In this document: positions 48,111 through 59,721 of the stretch, in pieces
How positions within the stretch are numbered: position 1 is the stretch's first letter
Layout of the letters: each line of letters opens with the position of its first letter
NCBI GenBank assembly: GCA_026120185.1
Contig: JANUWF010002059.1
Coordinates: 437,501-501,500 of the forward strand
Direction of reading: 5' to 3'
Length of the DNA: 64,000 nucleotides
Origin: Voacanga thouarsii
Taxonomy: Eukaryota; Streptophyta; Magnoliopsida; Gentianales; Apocynaceae
Notes under the pieces: model-generated
What the model was told of the DNA's origin: nothing
Database searches by the model: none
Seen by the model: only the letters and a program-made list of their open reading frames with translations
Translations under genes and position numbers: made by a program

Positions 48111-49440
48111 GTCTTATTCCTGATGATCGAAGACTAGCTTGAAAGCTTCTCCAGTCCACCTCTCTAGAACCCTAGATACTCTTCCACTATGACGAGGCTC
48201 CAATTGTACAGGCTCTTGAGACTGTGCCTCTTCTTGTTCCACAATCGGGTAGAAGAAGTTGATTCCGAATATAACTTCTTCTCAAGTTCCAACCTAGTTG
48301 AACCTTTAGTGGAAATACTTTGATCATCCTCTAAGTATTTAACATTGGTACTAACTAGTACTTTCTGCTCTTTAGGATGATAAAAGTAACCACCATTTGT
48401 CTCTTTTGGATACCCAACAAAATAGCATAATTCTGATCTTGGTTCCAACTTATCTCCCTTAACTAGTACATAAGCAGGACAATCCCATATCTTGAGATGA
48501 TTCAAACTTGGCTTAGGCCTAATCCATATCTCATAGGGAGTCCTAGATATTGACTTGAAAAGCACCAAGTTCAGAATATATGCCGTTGTTTCTAGGACAT
48601 ATCCCCAAAAAGATACTGGAAGAGTTACATGAGACATCATGGCTCGGACCATTTCCATCAATGTCCCGTTCCTTCTCTCAGCTACTCCGTTCTACTGGGA
48701 TGTTCCTGGTGTAGAGAGCTGGGATACTATCCCATGATGTACCATATAGCCTTGAATTCACCAAGGAGGTACTCTCTACCACGATCCGATTGTAAGGTCT
48801 TGATCAGTTTACCTGTCCGACGCTCCACTTCAACCTTAAACTCCTTGAACTTGTCAAAAGAGTCAGACTTGTGTTTCATCAGGTAAATATAACTAAACCT
48901 TGTACAATCATCCGTGGAAGTGATGAATTACTTAAAACCCCCTCTAGCTAGTGTAGAAAAGGGACCACACACATCAGTGTGAGCAAGACTCAATATCTCC
49001 TTGTCTCTATCCTTCTTTAGGGTAAAAGACCTTTTGGTCATTTTTCCCATTAGGCAAGATTCACACTGAGGCCAATTTTTCAATCTCAATGAGCCCAAGG
49101 GCCCATCATAGATTAACCTCTGAATCCTGGTTGAGTAGATATGACCCAACCTTAGATGCCAAAGACATGAGTCATTGACATTGCTCTTTCTCTTCATAGT
49201 TAAAGGTTCAGATTGAGCGTTATTTAATTAATTATTAATAAAGTTTAAGAAGAATAGATTTCCATACATATGCCCAGTACATAAAATTTCTTCATCTCTA
49301 CTGACAGAAATATCAGAATGGAAAGATACAAAATATCCTTGATTTATTAGTTTCGCAACTGAAATTTTGTCAAAATCTAGGTACATATAAAATATCTTTT
49401 AAAATCACTATTCTATTATAATAAAAAATAAGATCCAATT
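48111..49440 (-). pseudogene. Element B integrase
   Basis: 48928-49197 holds the zinc-binding GAG-pre-integrase segment (LWHLRLGHIYSTRI then CESCLMGKMTKRSF) and the first catalytic Asp in LAHTDVCGPFSTLARGG. The second Asp is kept in LQSDRGREYL near 48770-48800, and the Glu in VAERRNGT near 48670-48690. 48164-48661 continues with EMVRAMMSHVTLPVSFWGYVLETTAYIL and the C-terminal YFVGYPKETNGGYFYHP linker. The DD35E set is therefore complete, although at least two frame breaks lie between 48661 and 48928. 49198-49440 is degraded text upstream of the zinc segment. Confidence 0.88.
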
Positions 49441-50418
49441 CTCCCATTGCAAGGGCCCAGACATATGCTCAATTTCCCACGCGTAGCCCATGTTCGCCCT
49501 TCTTGAGTCTTCTAATCTTTCTAAACCTCTGCAAGGAGTTACAGATATGATCAGTAGCTCCTGAATCAACAATCCAAGTGAAAGTTGATCTAACCATTGA
49601 TATAGACTCTAGATAGAAAACATTACCTATGCGATTTTTATTGGCTTGAAGATCTGGACACTCCTTTTCCAGTGTCCCTTCATTCCATATTTGAAGCACT
49701 TGCCCTTAGGTTTGTCTTTGGGCTGGGATGCTGCGTTTCCCTTCTTCCTTTTGAAATTTCTGGGCTTGAGCCCAGTTCTAGAGGAAGAAGCCTTAGCAAT
49801 CATAGCCTTTGATTAAAGCTTCATGACATTCTCTGCCATCTGGAGTTCCTTTATCAACTCAGCTAAACTCATGTTTAACTTGTTCATGTTGTAATTCAAC
49901 TTGAACTGAGTAAAGAAACCCAGTAGAGATTCGAGAACTATGTCCACTTGGCTCTCGGGGTCAATGACAGCTCCTAAGATTTCTGCTTCCTCAAAACTAG
50001 CAATCATCTTGAGCACGTTCTCTGTGACTGATGCTCCCTCAGCCATCTTAGTGTTAATTATTGTTCGAAGAGCCTTCTGCCTTGCGGGCCGACTCTTGTC
50101 CGCGAACATAGTGTCTAGTGACTGGCTAATATCATACGCAGAAAACATATGTTTGTGTTTTGGCTGGAGCACATTAGATATGGAGGCTAACATATAGCAA
50201 CGTGCTATTTCGTTAACCTTCTTCCATGCCTTCTCAGCCTCTCACTCTTCAGCGGTGGAACCTTCCCCAATAACAGAGTAGGTTTCATAAATGATATACT
50301 TATACTCTTCAGCTGTGAGTATTATGTCCAGGTTCCTCTTCCAGTCCACATAGTTCGGACTTGTTAGCTTATTCTCTCAGAGAATAACGACCAAAAGACT
50401 AAAAGAACCTCCCACCAT
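49441..50418 (-). pseudogene. Element B gag and protease
   Basis: Gag starts at ATG 50416-50418 (MVGGSFSLLVV) with NKLTSPNYVDWKRNLDII; one stop precedes NKL and another lies at EE(stop)EAEKAW. 49813-50193 is open with MFADKSRPARQKALRTI, TKMAEGASV and a MNKLNMSLAELIKELQMAE segment. The zinc knuckle near 49650-49690 reads CFKYGMKGHWKR, with the second Cys changed to Tyr and a frameshift just after. Protease in 49469-49699 has the site TWIVDSGATDHICN, so Asp-Ser-Gly is intact, unlike every other protease in the window. Confidence 0.88.
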
Positions 50419-52202
50419 TTCTGAAAAAGAAAAAATAAAAGAAAAAGATTTAGTTTGTGAAAACAAAATAAATTTGTGCACTTTATCCTTATATCAAAAC
50501 TAATAATAATTAATTTAGCTCTTAGGAAAACTGACATAGCTTCTTGGGAAGATTAACAGTTCCCTAAGTGTGTTAACTACCACAAATTAATTTCCCTTCT
50601 AGGTAATTATCTAGAAGATAATTCCATCAAAGGGATGGCTGTTTCCTCTCATTTCCTATGGATATATCTCACACTATAACCTCCAACGAGGGACTGGCCG
50701 ATTATAGTATGTGTCCCAGGTTATTAATTACATCCCTTCATTAGATCTAGACCTTTGTGGTATCCCATCCTATACGGGTTCACTCCTAAGGTGACGTGAA
50801 GGGACCCACGATCTCTAATGAGGATCGTGATGGAAGTCATGGGGCCATTGGAACCCTTCTCCCCGCTTAGTCTTGTAAAATAAAGGGTTTTTCTTAAAAA
50901 ATATCCTTTTGGAAATTTCCATTAAGTTTTCCTTCAACTTAAAAATAAAATATCTAAATCCATTAAAATCTCTATGTCAAGGTTTATATCCTTTGAGAGA
51001 TTTTTCCATGGACTAATTTTATTTAAATTAAAAACTTAATGATTTTAAAAATTTTCCAATTAAAACTTTCTAGAGACTTTGGTCTCAAGTTTATTTGACA
51101 AAATAATTTTTCTTGCGCAAAAATAAAACAAAATGGCTTTCTATTTTTAACTTACAAAAATATCTAAATCCAATATATTTTCTATGTTAAGGATTAAATC
51201 CTTTGAGAAAATATCTAACGATTAATTTTTGTTTAAGTTAAAATAACCATTTAATTTGTAGAGAAAATATTTTCTTGTCAAAAATATTCCCAAAGACTTT
51301 GGTCTTGGAGAAAATGCGCACATAGGTACTCAAAAAATAAATAGCATGCTAAAAAATAGTAGATGTTTTCATGCTTTTCTATTTTTAAACCTAAGTGCCC
51401 AAATAATAGAATTAAATACATTAATTAATTAATTAATTAATGGTCTTGTTTAATTCTAAAATCCCTTAGTAAAATTTTTCATGCAAAAATATTCCACGAA
51501 TATTAACTATTGCAAAAATATTAACTTCACCTGGTATGGAACCCAAAACAAAAAAATGCAAGAAAATTACAAGAAAAAATAAAAAATTTCTCCTTGGTCC
51601 ACTGCACCTACCGAACAGGATTAAGCACCCATCTACACTGCAGTTCACAACACCCGCCGCATTGGATCAATTGCCTTATGGACCTTCCAAGATCCAGACC
51701 TGCGGGCCAACCCGCTCCAGTGCGCGACCTATATGCAATTCCCGAATTGCGGACGAAATTGCAATTCAATTGCAATCAACCGAGCAGTCCTCTGCGCCAA
51801 GCTGAGCTGCCTGGCTCCAGGAACAAAAACCTGCTGGTGGCTCGGCTCTCCGAGGCGAGCCGATGAACAGTCCATCTTCTCCAATAGATTTCCGCTACGA
51901 TTTTCTGTAGATGCATTCTCTGGTTTTTTTTTTTCTACAACTTTCTTCCAGCTTTGGCCCTCCGATTTCAACCCAAAATCAACAACACCAAAAACCAACA
52001 ACCACCTATACCCATTAAGATTGGGCTTACACGATTTGCCCTTGGAAAATAGAGAATTACAAATCTCCTATACCTCCATCTGAGAGGTTTAACAGAGAAT
52101 CTATACATACCAAAACAGTGACGGATCACATGTTAATCACACATATGTGTCCATTTTTATTTACTAGCATACATGCTTCCTATATTTGCACAAAATCTTC
52201 AT
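50419..52202 (-). other. Element B leader
   Basis: About 1.8 kb between primer-binding site and gag, noncoding. It includes an (ATTA)n tract near 51420-51440 and a GC-richer part (51590-51900) with short overlapping open frames that show no recognisable domain. Confidence 0.75.
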
Positions 52203-52215
52203 GCTCTGATATCAA
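52203..52215 (-). other. Element B primer-binding site
   Basis: Minus strand TTGATATCAGAGC, matching the initiator tRNA-Met type TGGTATCAGAGC except near its start. Adjacent to the LTR that begins (plus coordinates) at 52217. Confidence 0.82.
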
Positions 52216-52216
52216 T

Positions 52217-53999
52217 TGAAGATTTAAAAGGGAAGCAAAAGCATAGCAGAAAACAAACTGAAGAACAAGAAACAACGTAGACCGGAGCTGGCATCAGTTA
52301 TGGCTGCCTCAGCCGATGCCGGTCCCAGTCTGTTCGGACTCCGAGAGGTAAAATTTTTTTTTACCTTTTCTTGTTCTCAGAATTGGCTGGACCGGAATAT
52401 GTGGAATCGGGGTAGGTGCACTGGTGGAAGCCTCTGGTGTGATTCCTGCAAGTCTCCTACTGCATCTGTGCATGTATATGAATGCCAAATCCCCTCTCGA
52501 TCGTCCTGTATATGGCCTGCCTAATCCATGTTTGTTGAACAGCTCACAACACTAAGGGATTTTTCAGAGAGAAAATAGCCGTCTATTTTTCTTTCTCTTC
52601 GAGAAGAAGAGGAAAACAACGTACGTCTTTATTTTCCTATTTAACCTAAATAAAATCCTAGGTTAAACTGAATTTTTAAATTGGCCCATTGAACTTTTAG
52701 TTTATCCTCTTGGACCAAATTAATTATTCTAATTAGAACCAAATAAATGGCCCAATAAATAATTAAATTTTCAGCCCAAATAAAATAGTCCAATTAATAA
52801 GCTTATATTAGTTTAGTCCTAAGTCAATCTTTAATTATTCAAACTGGGCCAAAGCCCTGAATAATTAATTAGCCCACCAAACTAGCTTAATTAATTCTCT
52901 CTCTCTGTGGACCTTTATTTTATTCTAGCATAATAATTAAATCAGGCTACTTAAATAAAATAAATTACATTTAATTTAAGACCAATTCCTTAGCCTGTAT
53001 ATAATTAGGACTTACGGTCTATATTGGGAACCAAAAGACACACCGCCTTGGCTACTAAAATGACCAAAATGCCCTTGCCATATAAATAGCTGGATTTTGT
53101 ATTTTAAATATTTCCTAATGTCACCATAAGGAAATATTGACCCCAAGGATAATGTTGTGTTAGCAAAGTCTCCTACCTACAGGTGAAATGACCAAAATAC
53201 CCTTCCGTACATCGTCGTGCATTAGAGAGGAAGAAATGTACTAACACCTCTCTAAATGACATCTACTATCCTTAGGCTTCTAGTCTAATAATCCATTACT
53301 TCCTGGATTATTTCCATTTTCCAAGGGAGCTACCCTAAAGCAAATATCCAAGTCATGTTTCCCAGGGCCTTGGATATTTAGATCATTCAGACAACCACTA
53401 GGGGTGATATAGTATAGAAACTATCTTGTATAAGTCTGTCTTAACTAACTAGTCACACATACCTAACATGCAAGTATATTGGTCCTACGATAGAACCTCA
53501 ACTCAAGCATATCAAATTATATGCTTCCATTTTCATCAGATCACCAACTTATACTCAAGTCGTAGAGTACTAGTACATGTTGTAGCAGTAGTAGTCTAGG
53601 TTTCTCCTATATAGTTTTTTAAGAAACCACTACTACAGGTCATGTTCTACGTATTCGAAATACGCTTATGTCATGAAGTGAGTGGGCTACTCATTAGCTA
53701 AAGGTAAGCCATTCCCCATTTGGAATTCATAACACAAAAACCTAGACATAATGAGATTCCCATTCTCATCAATCGGTTAAAAACAAATATTTATGTGTTA
53801 AGTAACCCGTGATCCATACCTTACTGTGAAAGACCACCATTCACATGAACCACTTACTTAAACATAATGGGTCTTTTTCAAATGTAATTTTGCACAAATA
53901 AAATGTAAATTCATAAACAAATCCCGAAGATAAATTCTTATATTAAAATATTCGAAGTTTACATAGGAAACCTAGTCTAAGAGGGCATATTTCCCAACA
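52217..53999 (-). repeat. Element B 5' LTR (family B)
   Basis: From TGAAGATTTAAAAGGG to ATTTCCCAACA, followed by the CATAC duplication at 54000-54004. It has a short extra GC-rich block (about 52290-52320) absent from the 3' LTR. Confidence 0.92.
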
Positions 54000-55504
54000 C
54001 ATACTTAGTTGTCGTACATGAAATCCATCTCTGACTTCATGGCCTCAAGCTATTTGCTAGATTCTGAACTGTTCAGAACATCCTTGTGGGTAGTAGACTC
54101 ATCTTCATCTATGAGTAATATGTTATTGTGGTCACTAAAGAGAAATTTATATCTCTCAGGTGCCACACGTATCCTATTAAATCTACGAGGATCTTGTGTA
54201 GTAGAAGGTTCATCTATTCTCTCAATAGATATGGGATCAGACGGTTGATCCTTATTTATTTTATCTTTATGAACTTCACCTAGTTCAATTTTACTCCTAC
54301 TGTCCCCTTTGAGCGTGTGCTTATTCTCTAAGAAGACGGCATGCTTCGAAACAAACACTTTATTTTTGAAAGGGAGGTAAAAGTAATATCCAAGAGATTC
54401 TTTTAGATTTCCCATAAATAAACACTTGTCAGACTTATTTTCAAGTTTGTCTGACTGTGGCCTTTTGACAAAGGCAGGACAACCCTATACTCGCAAGTGA
54501 GATAACTTTGGTTTCTCACCAAAGAACATCTCAAATGAGGTAGAATCAACTAATTTTGTCAAAACTCTATTTAGTATATAAATAGAAGTCTTTAGTGCAT
54601 ACCCCCAAAATGATTTTGGTAGGTCTGCAGAAGCCATCATTGTCCGCACCATGTCTAGAAGGGTTCGATTCCTTCTCTCAGATACACTGTTATGTTAAGG
54701 TGTATGTGGTGGAGTCTATGGAGATAATATCCCATTATCTCTAAGATAACTCAGAAACTCTTGGCTCAAGTATTCTCCTCCTCGACCAGATCTTAAAGTC
54801 TTAATACTTTTGCTAAGTTATTTCTCTATTTCATTCTTGAAGTCTTTGAACTTATCAAAGGCCTCAGATTTGTATTTCATTAAATATAAATACCCGTATC
54901 GTGAGAAATCATCGATAAAAGTTATGAAATAATTATAATCTCCTCTTGCTTGTATTGACATTGGTCCACATACATCAAAATGTATGAGTTCTAATAACTC
55001 CATGGCCCATTCTCCTTTTCCTAAAAAAGGAATCTTAGTCATTTTATCTAATAAACAAAACTCGCATGTGTCATATGATTCATAATGAAATGACCCTAAG
55101 TCACCAGGCTTGTGTAACTTAGAAACACGATTTTCATTTACATGGTCCAAACGACAATGCCACAAGTCTAGAACATATAAACCATTAATCAGAGTTACTG
55201 AACCATAATGAATATCATTCAATGAAAAAGAACAATATTTATTGTTAAATATGAAATGAAATCCATTTAAGTCTAAACACGCAACTGAGATAATATTTGT
55301 TATTAAAAATGGTACATAACAACAGTTTTGTAATTCTTGAGCTAATCCCGAAGGCAGATTCAGCTTGTATGTCCCCACAGCAAGTGCAGCAACTTTTGCC
55401 CCATTTGCAGTACGTAGGTCCACGCCGCCTTTCTCTAGCCTTCTACTGCCCTTTAGTTCTTGCAAGTTATTGCACAAATGAGATCCATAACTGGTATCTA
55501 ATAT
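54000..55504 (-). pseudogene. Copia-3 protease, integrase and RT N-terminus
   Basis: The protease site just above 55477 reads ILDTSYGSHLCN, with Gly of the triad changed to Ser and a stop before it. 54818-55477 (219 codons) is open: GAG-pre-integrase (LWHCRLDHVNENRVSKLH, CEFCLLDKMTK), first catalytic Asp in IHFDVCGPMSIQARG. The second Asp is Gly (LRSGRGGEYL, codon 54785-54787), as in Copia-2; Glu is kept in VSERRNRTLLD near 54655-54690. 54050-54415 holds YFYLPFKNKVFVSKHAV and RFNRIRVAPERYKFLF. RT N-terminus ends in MDFMYDN followed by a stop at the element B junction. Confidence 0.88.
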
Positions 55505-56378
55505 CTATATCTCATTTCTACGGGCAGTATTTATCTCAATCATAAACATACCCGGAGTAGAAGTAGAAGTGCTTACAAGCTTCTCCTTCTGCTTTTTCTC
55601 CTTAACGGTCTCCAAGTAGGCCTTGCAGTTGCACCTCCAGTAGCCTATCTTGCCACAATGATGGCATGGGCCCTTGGTAGTAGCTTCTTTCTTCTCCACA
55701 CCACCTTTGGGCTTCATGGAAGACTTCTTCTTCTTTTGAACTTTCTTCTTAGAAGAAGATTCTTCCATTAAAACTTCATTGGAATCCTTCTTTATGGAGG
55801 ACTCTGCAGTTTTGAGAAGATTGATCAACTCAGGAATAGTGGACTCAATCTTATTCATCTGATAGTTAATCATAGATTGTGAGAAACTATTTGGTAAAGA
55901 CTGTAAAATTAAGTCAACACTTAAGTCATGATACAACGTGAACTTGAGATATCCAAGCTTCTCTATTAAGCCCACCATCTTCAGCCCATGAGTGGCCACA
56001 AAAGAAACCTCTGCCATTTTGCAATGGAATAGTTACTTCAAAATCTCATCTCTTAGTTCTGGCTTGGGCGTCAAGTAGCTCTTGAAGATGTAGTATAATT
56101 GATTGAGCATCCATATGCTCGTGCTGTTGTTGCAGCTCGGGAGTCATGGATCCAGCATAATGCACGAAACTGAATCACTATCCTCCTTGTGCTTTATGTA
56201 GACAGCATGCTCATCAGCATGAGCATCTTAAGCTGGTGATGGCAGAATAGGAGCATCTAGCGTAGAGCAACATTTCCGACTTGAGAACGATTCTCAAGTT
56301 TCTATACCAGTCGAGATAGTTTGATTCGGTTAACTTGTTGATCTCCAAGATGCTACGTAGGTTTTAGTTTGTGGACAT
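55505..56378 (-). pseudogene. Copia-3 gag
   Basis: ATG at 56376-56378 gives MSTN, then a stop and NLRSILEINKLTESNYLD with WYRNLRIVLKSE. The stretch 55505-56017 (170 codons) is open: MAEVSFVATHGLKMVGLIEK, MNKIESTIPELINLLKTAE, a Lys/Ser-rich part and the knuckle CHHCGKIGYWRCNC, where the zinc-binding His is Tyr. Collinear with the Copia-1 and Copia-2 gags. Confidence 0.87.
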
Positions 56379-57700
56379 GATGGAAGTGTCCTAGATGTAA
56401 AGATATAGAGGATTGGCTACTTGTATATACACATAAAATGCAAATAATTAGAACTTTAATTAAACGCATTTTTACTCCACTATTTTACTCAAACCAATAG
56501 CCCCCATTACTGATTCGGGAAAGCCGGTTGGAAGCTTTCTTAGTGGACCGGTATCCAAATTCCTAAAGAATAACCTTGGGTTTGTCCAACAAGCCACCCA
56601 TGAGTTCATTGGTAGGTATCCAATACCAATTACATCGTATGTAATTACTGGATCATTGGGCAATTAACAACTTTTAATCTTAAAGCCCTTTGGGCTACCC
56701 CAACTTTTCCTCTAAATTTCTTTATGCTTGAGTTTGCCCAACTGAGATAAAGAATTTAGTTAAACCCGACTCATTAATCAGGAATTTAACTCCATAACTT
56801 GAATATGCATGATGTTAAGTAGGCTTGGGTTTGCCTAGCAACCTGGTCTCAAAAAAGGACTCTCATTCTTACTATATTAACGCAAGGATTTAGGTTTGAT
56901 ATTAATTGAGGGATTTGTTCCTTTTAGTGATTTCAATAAATGACATGCATAAAATCAATAAATCACATAATTGATAATCATGGTAATAAAGCAATTACGT
57001 GGTATGGTTATGGATTTTACCCTAAATTAATTTCTTTGAGCCATAAAAGAAATTAATATAGTTAACCCTATCTATTCATGCATGATTTATGTAAAAAGTC
57101 TTACCTTGTCGCCTTGTTTTGGTTGCCATCTCCAGAATATGTAATTCTACTCCTATCTAACATATGTAAACTAATTACATAATTTTCTAAAGAGAGAAAA
57201 CCTCGAGTTACATTCAAGGGAGTTAGATGAGAAGAAAATTACACAAGAATTCTAGAGAAGGCAGGATACGCAGGACCTATTTCATAAAAAAACCAAAACT
57301 GTAAAATGCATGAACAGATATAATTGGTTTTAGTCCATAACCATCCACCATGCCATTAATTATGCTTAAACAAAATAAACATATAATTTTTATTATTCCA
57401 AAATCACTATTTTGGAAAAAAAATAAATTCTAAAATCAATATTTTAGAAAAATACATTAATTTTAAATTTTCAAAATCATTATTTTGAAAAATAAAATCA
57501 TTTGTCACGAAACTAATTTTGAGAAAATGCTTTTGGGTCCCATCTCTCATCAAATGAGATTTTTTCCTTTCAAAATTTTATTTTAGAAAATTTATTAATT
57601 TCTAAAATGGCTGGATCGTCACGAAAACAGAGCAGAACCGGCGCCTGTTAGGAGCCAGAGCTAGCACCGGCTGTGGTCTGGTTTTAAAAAAAAAAATCCA
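56379..57700 (-). other. Copia-3 leader, truncated
   Basis: Noncoding, collinear with the Copia-2 leader (31013-32580), for example TTGGAAGCTTTC and ATTCATGCATGAT. It ends near the A-run at 57689-57700; the PBS-proximal third seen in Copia-2 (32600-33206) is missing. Confidence 0.75.
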
Positions 57701-59619
57701 AAAAGGATTTCTGGATGTCATTGAATAGCACAGAACTATTCAAAAATAAAAAACTAGACTCAAGGTAAGTAACCCTTCCATCTTCATCAACTCTTATTCA
57801 ATTCTTTTTCTTTTCTACCCCTAAAACATGGCCATCAAGAGGCTGATTCTTCCCCTATTGTTGGTGACTTTTGAATCAAAGAAACCTAGAGGACCAATTG
57901 ACTCTTCTTCCCAAGGTGAACTCAACCAAGCGTCAAAGGCGCCATATTTGCTCATATTTGTGTCAATTAAGAGGTATTTAGGGCTTAACTCTTCTGATTT
58001 AAATAAACTTGATTCTATAGTGGTGCTATTATGCATGAAGTCTAGTATGAAAATATGATTAGATTTGATTGATAAGTGTGATGATGAAATATTTTGAACT
58101 AGGTGTATATGGAGTAAAATATGGTCAAATATTTCTATGATGACCAAGATTTAATGAATGCTGATTAAAGATGAGATCTCTTGATGCAAATAGAGTTAAT
58201 ATATAGAGGTAATGGTAGTTGAATATGGAAGTCATTATATAGATTATTTGATTTGATTATATGCATGCATAAGGATGAGTTGTATGACTAGGGAAAGCTT
58301 TAGAGGTGATTTAATGAATTAATCCATCTAGATTCTATGGATGAATTAGGTGATTAATTTGATCATAGGGATTCATGATGTATGAAAAGATAGTGGATTG
58401 ATATATGAATTCTAATGCTAGAGTAACTGATTTTAGATAAGAAAGAAGCTCGAAGTAAGGGCAAGCATTGGCTTTGGTTGATTATTTGGAATGTTCAAGT
58501 AAGTCCCTGCATAACCATTTTGCTAAATCGTACATGTTTGCAAGTCTTTTGTACAATAATATTGGAATGATGTCGATATGATGATTGAAACAGTGAGAAA
58601 ATCCTATTATTGAATTATGATACTTAGATTGAGAACGTGGATATTTTAGTCTCTAAAAGCTCTTGTCAAACTCAACTTTTAACTGAAAATGGTTTTCGTT
58701 CCTTGATGATCAAAACATTTTGAAAAGATTGATATGGAAACCATGTTTTGTAAAACCAAGGTATTCAAAGTTTGTGAAAAAAGGGAAAATGATTCTGCAT
58801 GTAAGGGTGAGCATTGAGTACTCAACAGGGGTAGGCCAGTGGTACTAGTCTTGGAGAGTTAGAGTGAGTCTTCTGGCATGAGGTCACCTCCAGAAGATGA
58901 ACTCTATTTAAAGAGATGACAGTACTATTTAGTCAAGCCGGTCCGAGCTAGCATTTTACTCCATGTGGACTTTATTTTTCAGGTTGGACAACTGGTGTGT
59001 TTAGGTGTAAAGATGGAGTACTATCTCACCCTAGTAGGCGGATCACCCACTGCCCATTATTGAATGGTTACATTGGGAAGTTATCATGATGGCAATCATG
59101 ATATGGACTTAATATTATTATTGAATCATTGCTAACCCCTTTATGATTCTGTGGTATTGATAAGTGGATGGCTTTTTGAGAATTGTTTTGAATATGATGT
59201 ACATTGTTCCACTCAATGACTATTTATAAAGGAAAATTGAATTGCAAACATATTTTGTGATTTTAATAAACCTGCATACGCAAAATGTTAAATGTGATAT
59301 TCACACACACGAGACTTATTGAGATGTCAATCTCACACCATTTTTATATCATGTTTCTAGGGGAATGCTTTTATTGAGCAGGTTGGAGGAATAAAAGATA
59401 AAAGCTCAATTTATTTTTATTTTTTTTTATATTTTTTTTTAGAGACGATTGCTAGTTTTGAATTCCAAACTTGTAAATGTTTTGATTTTGGATGTAATAA
59501 GGTTATCATTTTATTTTATTTAGTTATTTTTCCTTTGTACCTCGTTATAAAGACCACTGGTCCACTGGATGAGGCAACATCCCTACCCTTTTTGTATACA
59601 CGGGTAGCGGGGTGTTACA
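57701..59619 (+). mobile_element. Gypsy-2 LTR, 3' part
   Basis: Ends GGGGTGTTACA directly before a primer-binding site, so this is the 3' portion of a 5' LTR. It carries the GGTAAGTAA landmark at 57755 also seen in the LTRs at 22172 and 61876, and a GC-richer central block near 58800-59060. Most simply it continues 37979-39119, with some LTR sequence deleted. The left boundary is approximate. Confidence 0.65.
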
Positions 59620-59621
59620 AG

Positions 59622-59634
59622 TGATATCAAAGCC
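59622..59634 (+). other. Gypsy-2 primer-binding site
   Basis: TGATATCAAAGCC follows the LTR end by two bases and differs at two positions from TGGTATCAGAGCC. Confidence 0.75.
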
Positions 59635-59721
59635 TAGGTTTAGGCAAATGATTTTATTGAATAGTACCTAAACACTTGGAATTAAGATTTAGTTCTGACT
59701 TCTTTATGTTCTACTTATAGG

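Larger units (their letters stand above)
44757..53999 (-). mobile_element. Element B: complete Ty1/copia element
   Basis: 9243 bases, minus strand, with two LTRs (44757-46513 and 52217-53999), primer-binding site 52203-52215, gag, protease, integrase, RT, RNase H and polypurine tract 46514-46524. Perfect CATAC duplications at 44752-44756 and 54000-54004. The Copia-3 RT frame is split exactly here (before WTLVD). It is the best preserved internal coding region in the window but still has stops. Confidence 0.95.
40847..57700 (-). mobile_element. Copia-3: Ty1/copia element, 5' LTR lost
   Basis: Minus-strand element of the same group as Copia-1 and Copia-2. Leader 56379 to about 57700, gag 55505-56378, pol 54000-55504 and 42590-44756, 3' LTR 40847-42589. 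Element B (44757-53999) splits its RT. The 5' LTR and primer-binding site are absent; the leader ends near a poly-A run around 57690 and gypsy LTR text follows, so the right end was deleted. The boundary is approximate. Confidence 0.82.

Noticed and set aside
51466..52083. Overlapping frames with a Cys- and Ser-rich product
   Set aside because: They fall in the noncoding leader of element B, in a GC-richer patch with few stops by chance.
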